This document shows, one piece after another, positions 53,216 to 59,803 of a DNA stretch of 61,456 nt. The notes under the pieces are model-generated. The model was not told the DNA's origin and made no database searches. It was given only the letters and a program-made list of their open reading frames with translations. This DNA is from UBA1359 sp029570385 (GTDB lineage Bacteria > Patescibacteriota > Patescibacteriia > Patescibacteriales > Patescibacteriaceae): assembly GCA_035351315.1 (NCBI GenBank), contig DAOPVX010000004.1, forward strand, positions 1 through 61,456. The letters run 5' to 3'. The stretch's first letter is position 1. Each line of letters opens with the position of its first letter. Made by a program: the position numbers and the translations under genes.

Positions 53216-53770
53216 ATGAACCAATTTATTGACAATCAGTCAGCTGATTTTCAAAAAGCAATTGATTTTTTTATTAAAGATATCGCCAGCCTGCGCACCG
53301 GACGAGCCCATCCCGGCCTGTTGGACAATATTTCCATTGAGGCTTATGGCAGCTTTTCACCAATTAATGCCATGGCTAATATCAGCGTTCAAGACGCGCG
53401 ATGTTTAGTGGTGACTCCATGGGACCGATCTGTCTTGAAAAATATTGAGAAGAGTTTAACCGCGGCCGATTTAGGTATGGGAATAATTAACGAGGGGGAT
53501 AAGCTGCGCTTAACTATGCCGGCGCTCAATGAAGAAAATCGTCGTGAATTAGTCAGGCGTCTAAATGAGAAATTGGAAGAATCGCGGATTGTCTTGCGCC
53601 AGGTGCGTGAAGAGGTTAAAAATAAGATTGAGGCGGCTTTTAGCGCTAAGGAAATCAACGAAGATAATAAGTTTCGTTTCATTAAAGAATTAGATGATTT
53701 TTTGGGTAAAAAAAATGAAGAATTAAAAGCTCTACGCGACAAGAAGGAGGTAGAAATTATGACTATCTAA
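53216..53770 (+). CDS. frr: Ribosome recycling factor
   Basis: A 184-residue RRF that, with EF-G, splits ribosomes after termination. The start at ATG 53216 gives MNQFIDNQSADFQKAIDFFI; a TTG at 53201 is less likely. Conserved segments are LRTGRAHPGLLDNISIEAYG, NISVQDARCLVVTPWDRSVL, NEGDKLRLTMPALNEENRRE and the C-terminal three-helix bundle with KFRFIKELDDFLGKKNEEL. It is followed 1 base later by rseP. Confidence 0.95.
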   Translation: MNQFIDNQSADFQKAIDFFIKDIASLRTGRAHPGLLDNISIEAYGSFSPINAMANISVQDARCLVVTPWDRSVLKNIEKSLTAADLGMGIINEGDKLRLTMPALNEENRRELVRRLNEKLEESRIVLRQVREEVKNKIEAAFSAKEINEDNKFRFIKELDDFLGKKNEELKALRDKKEVEIMTI

Positions 53771-53771
53771 T

Positions 53772-54896
53772 ATGACAGTAGTTATTTTTTTAGCCGTACT
53801 AAGTGTTTTAGTGGTTGTTCATGAATTGGGCCATTTTTTAGCGGCACGTTGGACTGGTGTCGGAGTTGAGGAATTTGGGTTGGGTTTTCCGCCGCGATTA
53901 ATCGGTTGGTTTAAAAATGGCCGCGGCCATTGGCGAACTATAGGTTGGCGGCCGCCACGTCATCGCCACACCATTTTTTCTCTCAATTGGATACCCTTGG
54001 GAGGGTTTGTGAAGCTGCACGGTGAAGATGGTATTGATCGGCCTAATGATCCGCAGAGTTTTAGTAATAAAAAAGCCGGACAACGAATTTTAGTGGTGAT
54101 TGCCGGAGTGGTAATGAATATAGTTTTAGCCGCCATAATTTTTATCATTGGTCTTAGTGTTGGTTGGCCACAAGCGACCAATAATTTAGGCCCTCAAGCG
54201 CGAGTAGCTAATCAGCAGATAGCGATAATTGAAGTTATACCCGATTCGCCAGCCAATCAAGCTGGTCTGCAAGCTGGTGATCTAATTACTAGCATTAATC
54301 AACAGACCATCGCTAGCATCAATCAATTGCGTCAATTGAACCAAGAGTCAGCCGGCCAGCCGCTTAACTACCAGATTAAGCGGCAAGAGACGGAGTTAGA
54401 TATTCAGGTTAAGCCGCAAATGATGGATGGCAATAATTCTCAATACACTATCGGCGCGGCTCTGGCTGAAAGCGGTTTAGTGAGTTATGCTTGGCCACGA
54501 GCTATCTGGGAAGGGTGGCGACTGACAGCGCTGAGTCTAAAAGATATTGCTGTTGGTTTTTGGCAATTATTAAACGGACTATTTCATGGCCACAATATGG
54601 CCGATCAGGTGGCTGGTCCAGTGGGCATTGCTGTTTTAACAGGCCAGATTAGCAGTCTTGGCTTTATTTATCTTTTACAATTTGTGGCGTTGCTATCTCT
54701 TAATCTGGCTTTTATTAATATTTTACCTCTGCCGGCTCTCGATGGCGGGCGCTTGTTGTTTATTGCCATAGAAAAGATTACCGGTCATCGGACCAAGGCG
54801 CAGATTGAAGCCTTGGTTCACAATATTGGTTTTATTCTGTTATTAAGCCTGATTATTTTAATAACTTTTCAAGATGTTAGTCGACTATTAAGATAA
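53772..54896 (+). CDS. rseP: RseP-type site-2 membrane protease
   Basis: A 374-residue M50 zinc protease that cuts membrane proteins within the bilayer. The zinc site HELGH is H17-H21, followed by FGLGFPPRLIGW. A PDZ domain covers about 150-215 (VIPDSPANQAGLQAGDLITS). The second metal motif is LPLPALDGGRLLF near residue 320, in the third of four membrane helices. It may process an anti-sigma factor or clear signal-peptide remnants; the substrate is unknown. It ends the frr-rseP pair with a terminator 23 bases on. Confidence 0.93.
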   Translation: MTVVIFLAVLSVLVVVHELGHFLAARWTGVGVEEFGLGFPPRLIGWFKNGRGHWRTIGWRPPRHRHTIFSLNWIPLGGFVKLHGEDGIDRPNDPQSFSNKKAGQRILVVIAGVVMNIVLAAIIFIIGLSVGWPQATNNLGPQARVANQQIAIIEVIPDSPANQAGLQAGDLITSINQQTIASINQLRQLNQESAGQPLNYQIKRQETELDIQVKPQMMDGNNSQYTIGAALAESGLVSYAWPRAIWEGWRLTALSLKDIAVGFWQLLNGLFHGHNMADQVAGPVGIAVLTGQISSLGFIYLLQFVALLSLNLAFINILPLPALDGGRLLFIAIEKITGHRTKAQIEALVHNIGFILLLSLIILITFQDVSRLLR

Positions 54897-54918
54897 TTAT
54901 TATAATAATATAATAAAT

Positions 54919-54945
54919 AAAAAATACCCGACTAGGGTATTTTTT
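54919..54945. terminator. Bidirectional intrinsic terminator
   Basis: AAAAAATACCC (54919-54929), loop GACTA, GGGTATTTTTT (54935-54945). It separates rseP from the convergent tspO. Confidence 0.85.
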
Positions 54946-54962
54946 ATTTATCTCGGCAGCCA

Positions 54963-55436
54963 CTAATTAATTAACCACAAAGATAAGTTAAGAACAGTAG
55001 CGAAACAAACCCATAAAAAATAGGGGAGTATCAGATAGCCGGCCGCCCGATTGATGCGACTAAAAGCCACCAGACAATAGGTGATTAAAATCAGTAGAAA
55101 AACTATTTCAATAAAAGCTAGACTAATACTCTGTAGGCCGAAAAAAATACCTGACCAGGCGACATTGGCGGCTAATTGGCCAAAATATAATTGGACTGCC
55201 TTTTTTCTAGTCTTCTTTTTGTTGCGGCCTGACCAAATAATATACAGGGCGGCAGCCATTAAACAAAACAAGATTGTCCAAACTGGCGCAAAAAGCCAAT
55301 TAGGTGGCGTCAAGACGGTTCTGTTAATATTGGCATACCAACTGTTATTTGGTCTGGTCAGGCTAGAGCCAAGCCAGCCAGCTCCAAGGGTTATAACTAG
55401 AGAACCGATTAGTTTTGGCCAGTCAATTTTATTCAT
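54963..55436 (-). CDS. tspO: TspO/MBR family membrane protein
   Basis: A 157-residue five-helix membrane protein. The family signature is complete: WYANINRTVLTPPNWLFAPV then WTILFCLMAAALYI, VAWSGIFFGLQS in the third to fourth helix, and RINRAAGYLILPYFLWVCFA near the end. TspO proteins bind and degrade or transport tetrapyrroles and are linked to stress and redox sensing. No porphyrin gene is in the window. The gene stands alone with a terminator behind it. Confidence 0.92.
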   Translation of the reverse strand: MNKIDWPKLIGSLVITLGAGWLGSSLTRPNNSWYANINRTVLTPPNWLFAPVWTILFCLMAAALYIIWSGRNKKKTRKKAVQLYFGQLAANVAWSGIFFGLQSISLAFIEIVFLLILITYCLVAFSRINRAAGYLILPYFLWVCFATVLNLSLWLIN

Positions 55437-55563
55437 AGCGAGTCGTCATGGAGGCGTTATTATTAATAATTGGTTGGCAGCCCAAGCGGGCAGTCTGGCT
55501 TATAATATCATTATAACTCTTTCCGTAAATTTTGCCATCAACCGTATCTCTAATCTCCATTAA

Positions 55564-56331
55564 TTACTCAGTCGCCATGTGAATAGCACCACATTTAGAT
55601 GTTAAGTTGACAGCGATTTTCATCACATCATCAATTTGGGGTTCGTAAGCGGTTATTTTGTTGCCATTTTTGAGTTCTAGAATTACTAATTTGCTATGCG
55701 CCTGAAAAATACTTTTAACTTTACAATTATTTAGACTAGCTACAGCCACATTCCAACTGCTAATAGTGTTGTCAGTAAAGGATCGACCATCAGGGGTGGA
55801 GCATTGAAGCGGATCGGATTGGATAATTGTAAAACCAGCATTAGCACAATCGGTAAAGTTTTTAATTGTGGCTAAAAGAGTAGTGCATTGGTCACGGCTG
55901 GCTGTGTCACTTTTAGGCAGACAATCTGCCAATTCCTCAGCAATAGATAATTGTTCCGCATCGTCTGTGTTATTGATGGTTTCTATCATTGTCCATAGTG
56001 AATAAAATCGGCTGTAATATCTATGTGTTGCAATAATTTGTGCGCCTGTAGCTGATTGGAAAAAATATGCTGATCCCATTTGTTCAGTAAAATCATAACC
56101 CTGATCTTTCATGTATGATTTGATAACCGCAGCGCCATTTTTACTTTTCGTAAGCCATTTATTTTTTTCACTGGATAATTTGACTAGATCTTTATTGGTA
56201 AAGTTTAGCTGAATGATTCCTTTAAGTTGTGGCCAAGGATGACCTTCTTGAAAAATAACTGGTGAGTACCAAAGCAGAAAAACTCCAATTATTACAATAA
56301 TGAGAATAATAATTAGTAGTAATTTTTTCAT
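55564..56331 (-). CDS. Hypothetical exported or anchored protein
   Basis: A 255-residue protein with a very hydrophobic N-terminus (LLLIIILIIVIIGVFLLWYS, residues 4-23), either an uncleaved anchor or a signal peptide. The outside part has six to seven cysteines, including the segment CANAGFTIIQSDPLQCSTPD followed by GRSFTD. That resembles the C-x-x-A-G-[FY]-P-...-Q-C-x-x-P-D-G-x-x-F motif recurrent in Patescibacteria exported proteins. No catalytic family is recognised. It lies between tspO and tRNA-Ser. Confidence 0.65.
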   Translation of the reverse strand: MKKLLLIIILIIVIIGVFLLWYSPVIFQEGHPWPQLKGIIQLNFTNKDLVKLSSEKNKWLTKSKNGAAVIKSYMKDQGYDFTEQMGSAYFFQSATGAQIIATHRYYSRFYSLWTMIETINNTDDAEQLSIAEELADCLPKSDTASRDQCTTLLATIKNFTDCANAGFTIIQSDPLQCSTPDGRSFTDNTISSWNVAVASLNNCKVKSIFQAHSKLVILELKNGNKITAYEPQIDDVMKIAVNLTSKCGAIHMATE

Positions 56332-56366
56332 CTCTGTTTTTTGATTTCACAAAAAGTGAAAATTAG

Positions 56367-56453
56367 CGGAGAGGGCGAGATTCGAACTCGCGGTCCGCTT
56401 TCACGGACGACAGTTTTCAAGACTGTTCCATTAAACCGCTCTGGCACCTCTCC
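56367..56453 (-). tRNA. tRNA-Ser (anticodon UGA)
   Basis: A class II tRNA of 87 bases. The acceptor arms GGAGAGG and CCTCTCC pair, and the anticodon arm is ACAGT-CTTGAAA-ACTGT with TGA at positions 34-36. A long variable arm (GTCCG...CGGAC) identifies serine, and the T-loop is TTCGAAT. The discriminator is G, and CCA is not encoded (CTA follows). Confidence 0.96.
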
Positions 56454-56505
56454 AATTATTTTAAGACTAACAAAATTAATCCTAGCTGGCAATAGTTATT
56501 AGATA

Positions 56506-56530
56506 GAAAAGCCCTGTATTAAACAGGGCT
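56506..56530 (-). terminator. Intrinsic terminator overlapping the stop of the 171-residue gene
   Basis: On the minus strand AGCCCTG, a 7-base loop and CAGGGCT are followed by TTTCT. The arms are plus 56524-56530 and 56510-56516, and the loop contains the TAA stop (56519-56521). Confidence 0.75.
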
Positions 56531-57034
56531 ATGATGGTTTATGGCGGCCAGCAACTCAAAGAGCTGTTGGCCGGTTATTTTTTTCGGAAAGCCTAGAGCC
56601 GCCTTAATGGCTTCCCAGGCTCTTTTTTTATCACTTTGGCTCCGGAAATTTTCCGGTGCCCGAAGTGATAAACTCACCGTGCTGGCCCGCTGCCATTGTG
56701 ATTTGGCGCAGCAAGCCGGGCAGAGCGGCTGTGGGACGAAATGATAGCCCTCTTGAGAGCTACCCACAGCCGGCAAAATTTTGGCCGGTTGACCACATTC
56801 ACGACAAAGAGCCGTGGCAGCCAGCTGGTCAAACTTGGCTATCAACCACTGAAAGTGGCGCTGATAGCCGTTAAGATGCAGCGGGTTGCTAGCGTTGCGT
56901 TCTAGCGCCCACTTCATCTTTAAGAAATCAATAATATTATGGAGCAAGATTTGCTCCAATGTTTGTCCGGCATGCTGACCGGACTTAAGACGATAAGGAC
57001 CCGCTGGGGTCCATTCCTCTTGTTGCTGGGGCAT
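56519..57034 (-). CDS. Hypothetical zinc-ribbon protein with ExoX-C-like motif
   Basis: A 171-residue soluble protein. Residues 14-45 (YRLKSGQHAGQTLEQILLHN and on) resemble the short G-[KQ]-[HY]-x-G-x-T-L-E-x-I domain found after exonuclease X and in related small DNA-linked proteins. Two Cys pairs, CRECGQ and CPACC, could bind zinc. No nuclease motif is seen. The ATG at 57034 has a strong SD (AGGAGG, 5 bases before), unlike core genes, and an inverted repeat TTGACATA...TATGTCAA lies upstream. It is divergent from the arsR gene and may share its control. The function is unknown. Confidence 0.65.
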   Translation of the reverse strand: MPQQQEEWTPAGPYRLKSGQHAGQTLEQILLHNIIDFLKMKWALERNASNPLHLNGYQRHFQWLIAKFDQLAATALCRECGQPAKILPAVGSSQEGYHFVPQPLCPACCAKSQWQRASTVSLSLRAPENFRSQSDKKRAWEAIKAALGFPKKITGQQLFELLAAINHHSPV

Positions 57035-57070
57035 TCTTCCTCCTTTTTTTGTTTAAGAGCTATTTTTATA

Positions 57071-57145
57071 TTGACATATTAATTATGTTATGTCAATAGT
57101 TGACGGCCGCCGGCGCTAGCGGTATAATTTAGACATCCATCTAAA
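57071..57145. promoter_or_regulatory. Divergent promoter and operator region of arsR and the 171-residue gene
   Basis: Plus strand: TTGACG (57100-57105) and TATAAT (57123-57128) with 17-base spacing form a good arsR promoter. Two inverted repeats frame it: TTGACATA (57071-57078) with TATGTCAA (57089-57096), and TTTAGA (57128-57133) with TCTAAA (57140-57145), the latter just after the -10. On the minus strand TTGACA (57091-57096) can serve as a -35 for the divergent gene, with TATAAA 20 bases or CAATAT 17 bases on, so that -10 is uncertain. Confidence 0.6.
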
Positions 57146-57154
57146 TATATCTTT

Positions 57155-57427
57155 ATGTATCTAAGCGAAATTTTTGGTGCTTTGACCGATCCGACTCGAC
57201 TTAAGATTATTAAATTATTAAGCCGTCAAGACTTGGCCGCCAGCGAATTGGGGGAGTACTTTGATATTACTGCTCCATCATTGTCTCACCATTTATCGGT
57301 TTTATTACAGGCTGGTTTAGTCCGTCAGAAACGACAAGGGCGTTGGTTGATTTATTCATTAAAAAAAGGTGTCTTGGACAAGGTGGCCGAGCAGGTGCGC
57401 TTAATCGGTCAGAAGCCTAAGAAATAA
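57155..57427 (+). CDS. ArsR-family winged-helix repressor
   Basis: A 90-residue ArsR/SmtB-type regulator. The pattern is LTDPTRLKIIKLLSRQDLAA, then the recognition helix region ITAPSLSHHLSVLLQAGLVR and the wing RQKRQGRWLIYSL. It has no cysteine at all and no His cluster, so it is not a classical metal sensor; redox or small-molecule sensing or a constitutive repressor is possible. Two inverted repeats in its own promoter region suggest autoregulation. The META-domain gene starts 20 bases after it. Confidence 0.9.
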   Translation: MYLSEIFGALTDPTRLKIIKLLSRQDLAASELGEYFDITAPSLSHHLSVLLQAGLVRQKRQGRWLIYSLKKGVLDKVAEQVRLIGQKPKK

Positions 57428-57447
57428 TTTTTTAATTAATATAGTTT

Positions 57448-57972
57448 ATGAACAAAAAATTATTGTGGCTGTTCGGTAGCCTATTGGTTGTTGTTTTAGC
57501 CTTAAATGTCTGGTTAGTAGTCTGGTCTAAAACATCACCGGTTATCAACGGCGATCAAGTTGAGGAGATTATCAATCAAGAGATTACCGGCGAAGTTGTG
57601 GCTAAGCCCGCTTTGGTTGGTGTGGATAATCCATTAGCTGGACATTCGTGGAAAATTGTCTCACTTGCCGATGGTCAAGAAATGATTGACGCGTTTGATG
57701 ATGATTTAACTATTAGTTTTAGCGATCAACAAATTACTGGGCGGATTTGTAATCAATTCAGCTTACCCTATAAATTGGTGGCTGGCGATAATTTAGTGGC
57801 TAATGGGCCATTAACTAACACGGAAATGGCTTGCACTGCCGATATTATGAAGATTGAATCCGTTTTTTTCTTGGTGGTTCAAAAAGGTTTCGGCTATAAT
57901 ATCAGCGATAGCGGTGATTTGACCTTGACCGGTGGCGATGGTCAGGTGATTGGTTTGGTCAAAGGCGATTAA
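57448..57972 (+). CDS. META-domain (HslJ-like) exported protein
   Basis: A 174-residue protein. The N-terminal helix (about 4-24, LLWLFGSLLVVVLALNVWLV) is a signal or anchor. The META domain covers about 63-172: HSWKIVSLADGQEM, ITISF-like LTISFSDQQITGRICNQFSL and TNTEMACTADIMKIESVFFL, with the conserved Cys at ICN and MAC. In other bacteria META/HslJ proteins are heat-inducible or envelope-associated, with unclear activity. It probably forms an operon with the arsR gene. Confidence 0.82.
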   Translation: MNKKLLWLFGSLLVVVLALNVWLVVWSKTSPVINGDQVEEIINQEITGEVVAKPALVGVDNPLAGHSWKIVSLADGQEMIDAFDDDLTISFSDQQITGRICNQFSLPYKLVAGDNLVANGPLTNTEMACTADIMKIESVFFLVVQKGFGYNISDSGDLTLTGGDGQVIGLVKGD

Positions 57973-58107
57973 AGCAGTTTTTGATACTAAGTCAGCCGTT
58001 TTTAGGATTTTGTGTTTAACAGATAACAGAAGGTTATTAGCGTTGGATTATATGGTAGTTATGATTTGCAATAGTTTTCTATTTCTAAGGATAAATAATT
58101 AAAAAAA

Positions 58108-58133
58108 CACAGCTGCTTTGCAGTGTGCTTTTT
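58108..58133 (+). terminator. Probable intrinsic terminator after the META gene
   Basis: CACAGCTGC, loop TTT, GCAGTGTG with one bulge, followed by CTTTTT. It lies about 135 bases after the META-domain stop. Confidence 0.55.
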
Positions 58134-58139
58134 CCTAAC

Positions 58140-58229
58140 TGGCGGAGAGAGAGGGATTCGAACCCTCGAGCCGCTTTCACGACTAACACCTTAGCAGGGT
58201 GCCCCTTTCAACCACTCAGGCATCTCTCC
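58140..58229 (-). tRNA. tRNA-Ser (anticodon GCU)
   Basis: A class II tRNA. The acceptor arms GGAGAGA and TCTCTCC pair; the anticodon arm is GCACC-CTGCTAA-GGTGT with GCT at 34-36. A long variable arm and the TTCGAAT T-loop are present. The discriminator G is followed by an encoded CCA (58140-58142), unlike the other two tRNAs here. Confidence 0.96.
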
Positions 58230-58332
58230 TTGGCTTGTTGCTATTTGCCGATAATGCTATAATGACAGTATTGTCTAGGCTTATAATAAATGATAAAGAT
58301 AGCCTTGTCAACCGTAATTAAGCCCATAAAAT

Positions 58333-58827
58333 ATGGATAATCAACGCACAATCATCGGTCGGGAGCTTTTTCACTGGACTGTTCCTGAACGCGAACATTA
58401 CCAACATGGCCGCCGTTGGCGGATAGTTGCCAGTCTAATCGCTTTGGCTTTAATCGTTATCGCGGTTTTGACTAGTAATTATTTATTCGCACTTATCGTT
58501 TTAATTGCTTGTTTTATTATCGTCTTTAACGAAGGCGAAGAGCCGGCTAAATTGCGCTTTACTATCGGCACCGAGGGGATTATGCTCGGCGACAAGTTTT
58601 ATGATTATGATGAGTTTAAAAGTTTTTCGGTCTTATACAAACCAGCTCAAGACTTGAAGGCGCTTTATTTTGATTTTTCGTCAATTTGGCGCCGTGACTT
58701 GGTTATTCCGCTTTATGACAACAATCCCTTGCCAATTCGCGAAAACTTGTTAAAATATCTCAAAGAAGATTTAGAGCGGACTGATGAATCTTTGGATGAA
58801 GTTATTGGTAAGATTCTCAAGCTGTAA
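58333..58827 (+). CDS. Conserved hypothetical membrane protein
   Basis: A 164-residue protein. The soluble N-terminus (FHWTVPEREHYQHGRRWRIV) is followed by two close membrane helices (about 30-66) with a short turn, then a cytoplasmic PH-like domain (LRFTIGTEGIMLGDKFYDYD, FKSFSVLYKP, LYFDFSS). Similar proteins occur widely in Parcubacteria without a known role; a PH-like membrane adaptor is my inference. tRNA-Arg starts 11 bases after the stop. Confidence 0.7.
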   Translation: MDNQRTIIGRELFHWTVPEREHYQHGRRWRIVASLIALALIVIAVLTSNYLFALIVLIACFIIVFNEGEEPAKLRFTIGTEGIMLGDKFYDYDEFKSFSVLYKPAQDLKALYFDFSSIWRRDLVIPLYDNNPLPIRENLLKYLKEDLERTDESLDEVIGKILKL

Positions 58828-58838
58828 ATTTTCGGCAA

Positions 58839-58910
58839 GCTCTCGTCGTTCAATGGATAGGACACAAGATTGCGGATCTTGCAATGTAGGTTCGATTCCT
58901 ACCGAGAGTA
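58839..58910 (+). tRNA. tRNA-Arg (anticodon GCG)
   Basis: All arms pair: acceptor GCTCTCG with CGAGAGT (a G-U at the first pair), D-stem GTTC/GGAC, anticodon stem CAAGA/TCTTG and T-stem GTAGG/CCTAC. The anticodon loop TTGCGGA gives GCG, which reads CGC and CGU. The discriminator is A, and CCA is not encoded. The D-loop AATGGATA is typical of arginine tRNAs. A strong terminator follows. Confidence 0.93.
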
Positions 58911-58914
58911 CGAG

Positions 58915-58944
58915 AAAACACCGCCTCCTTGGGCGGTGTTTTTT
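58915..58944 (+). terminator. Intrinsic terminator after tRNA-Arg
   Basis: ACACCGCC (58918-58925), a 6-base loop and GGCGGTGT (58932-58939) followed by six T. It ends the 58333-tRNA-Arg unit. Confidence 0.88.
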
Positions 58945-58965
58945 GTTAGGCTAGAGTAGCTGTTA

Positions 58966-58994
58966 TTGACAAAATTAATAAAAGATGCTATACT
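58966..58994 (+). promoter_or_regulatory. Promoter of the unknown 59198 gene
   Basis: TTGACA at 58966-58971 and TATACT at 58989-58994, 17 bases apart. The start codon lies about 200 bases downstream, leaving a long structured leader. Confidence 0.75.
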
Positions 58995-59079
58995 TATATA
59001 ATATAAAGTACAGAACAATTTGAGATAGAAAGTTCTTTTTAAATTAGTAAATATGTCGGGCCATAGTATAGCTCTGGAA

Positions 59080-59192
59080 CCAGACAATTAATCCATAAAT
59101 GGCAGATGGCTTGATTGTCTGGCTTCAAGAGTAGGCCTGACCTCTACACAGACGGTCTGGTAGAGAATTTTTGGCCAAGAGGCCAAAAGGAG
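59080..59192 (+). promoter_or_regulatory. Structured 5' leader with SD-abutting hairpin
   Basis: Three inverted repeats lie in a row: CCAGACAAT (59080-59088) with ATTGTCTGG (59114-59122); CTCTAC (59142-59147) with GTAGAG (59160-59165), holding AGAC/TCT-like inner pairing; and TTTTGGCC-AAGA-GGCCAAAA (59169-59188). The last hairpin's final arm runs directly into GGAG (59189-59192), the SD of the ATG at 59198. Folding could limit ribosome access, so this may be a translational control element or riboswitch-like leader. It matches no class I can name. Confidence 0.5.
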
Positions 59193-59197
59193 AAAAA

Positions 59198-59707
59198 ATG
59201 AATAGTTTTTATGATGTGTTGGGGTTTTCACCCCACACCACTGCCGAGGAACTGGACCACATTGCCCTGGAAAGGGCTGGTGTCCTTTGGACCGGCAGGG
59301 GCGGCTATGGTTGCCCCAAACCAACTCCGAAAATCCCACAGGCCCCCGAATGGGGGACAAAAGTTATTGCCCGCCAGGGCATGGGTAACTGCGGTCGTAT
59401 AGTGCTGGTGGGGAAGACCAGTCGCACCAGAGAACTTTTAAGACGGGGCAAGGCCCAAAGTCTCGTCAACCAAGGAGTCCCCGCGGAAGTAGCCGCGGTG
59501 GCGATCTCCATGCCGTACGGTATGGAGAGCGAAGTAGCCCTTTTAGCGGCAGAGCTGGTCGAAGTGACCAGCTCCAAAGGTCCTTTCTGGGGCGACTCCC
59601 ACAGGGCATTCGCCTTGTGGACAGGAAATAAAAACATGGGGGCAGCACTCAGCTTCCCCCGGAAGCGAGCGGCGGCAGAAATTGCCGCCAAAGTAAAGAA
59701 CAATTGA
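59198..59707 (+). CDS. Unknown soluble protein, G+C-rich, own transcription unit
   Basis: A 169-residue protein that I do not recognise. The start NSFYDVLGFSPHTTAEELDH resembles the first helix of J-domains, but no HPD motif follows. The middle has WGTKVIARQGMGNCGRIVLV and GKTSRTRELLRRGKAQSLVN, and near the end GPFWGDSHRAFALWTGNKNM. There is no signal peptide or membrane helix. The ATG at 59198 has SD AAAAGGAG. Base use is clearly richer in G and C than in neighbours, with CTG, GCC and ACC codons instead of TTA and ATT, which suggests transfer. It has its own promoter, a structured leader and tandem terminator hairpins. Confidence 0.7.
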   Translation: MNSFYDVLGFSPHTTAEELDHIALERAGVLWTGRGGYGCPKPTPKIPQAPEWGTKVIARQGMGNCGRIVLVGKTSRTRELLRRGKAQSLVNQGVPAEVAAVAISMPYGMESEVALLAAELVEVTSSKGPFWGDSHRAFALWTGNKNMGAALSFPRKRAAAEIAAKVKNN

Positions 59708-59767
59708 GCTGAGAACAACTTCTCAGCTCAGCAATAACCTCAGGTTCACCACCTGAGGTTTTCTTTT
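59705..59767 (+). terminator. Tandem hairpins: stop-overlapping repeat plus intrinsic terminator
   Basis: TGAGCTGAGAA (59705-59715), loop CAAC, TTCTCAGCTCA (59720-59730) begins at the TGA stop. It is followed by AACCTCAGGT (59736-59745), loop TCACC, ACCTGAGGTT (59751-59760) and a T-rich tail. The layout is the same as at 16183-16251. Confidence 0.88.
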
Positions 59768-59803
59768 TAACTAAATAAATCTACACTTATCACTAATGAT
59801 TAA

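Larger units (their letters stand above)
57973..58332. other. Intergenic stretch of about 360 bases
   Basis: It holds a terminator at 58108-58133 and tRNA-Ser(GCU) at 58140-58229. The first 130 bases are AT-rich with no gene or clear signal. After the tRNA, 58230-58332 is AT-rich leader of the next gene; no promoter of good quality was found in it. Confidence 0.6.

Noticed and set aside
55081..55563. Plus-strand 160-codon open frame opposite tspO
   Set aside because: It is antisense to a clearly recognised TspO with all family motifs and has no recognisable protein features.
58305..58332. TTGTCA with TAAAAT at 16 bases as promoter of the 58333 gene
   Set aside because: The -10 directly touches the start codon, so transcription would begin inside the gene.
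59198..59260. J-domain in the unknown 59198 protein
   Set aside because: Only the first-helix pattern FYDVLGFSPHTTAEEL fits; the HPD motif and the following helices are absent, so a DnaJ-like call is not supported.
59088..59718. Minus-strand open frames at 59088-59360 and 59305-59718
   Set aside because: They are antisense to the G+C-rich 59198 gene, lack SD sequences and promoters, and their length follows from the base composition. The plus-strand gene has a promoter, SD and terminators.
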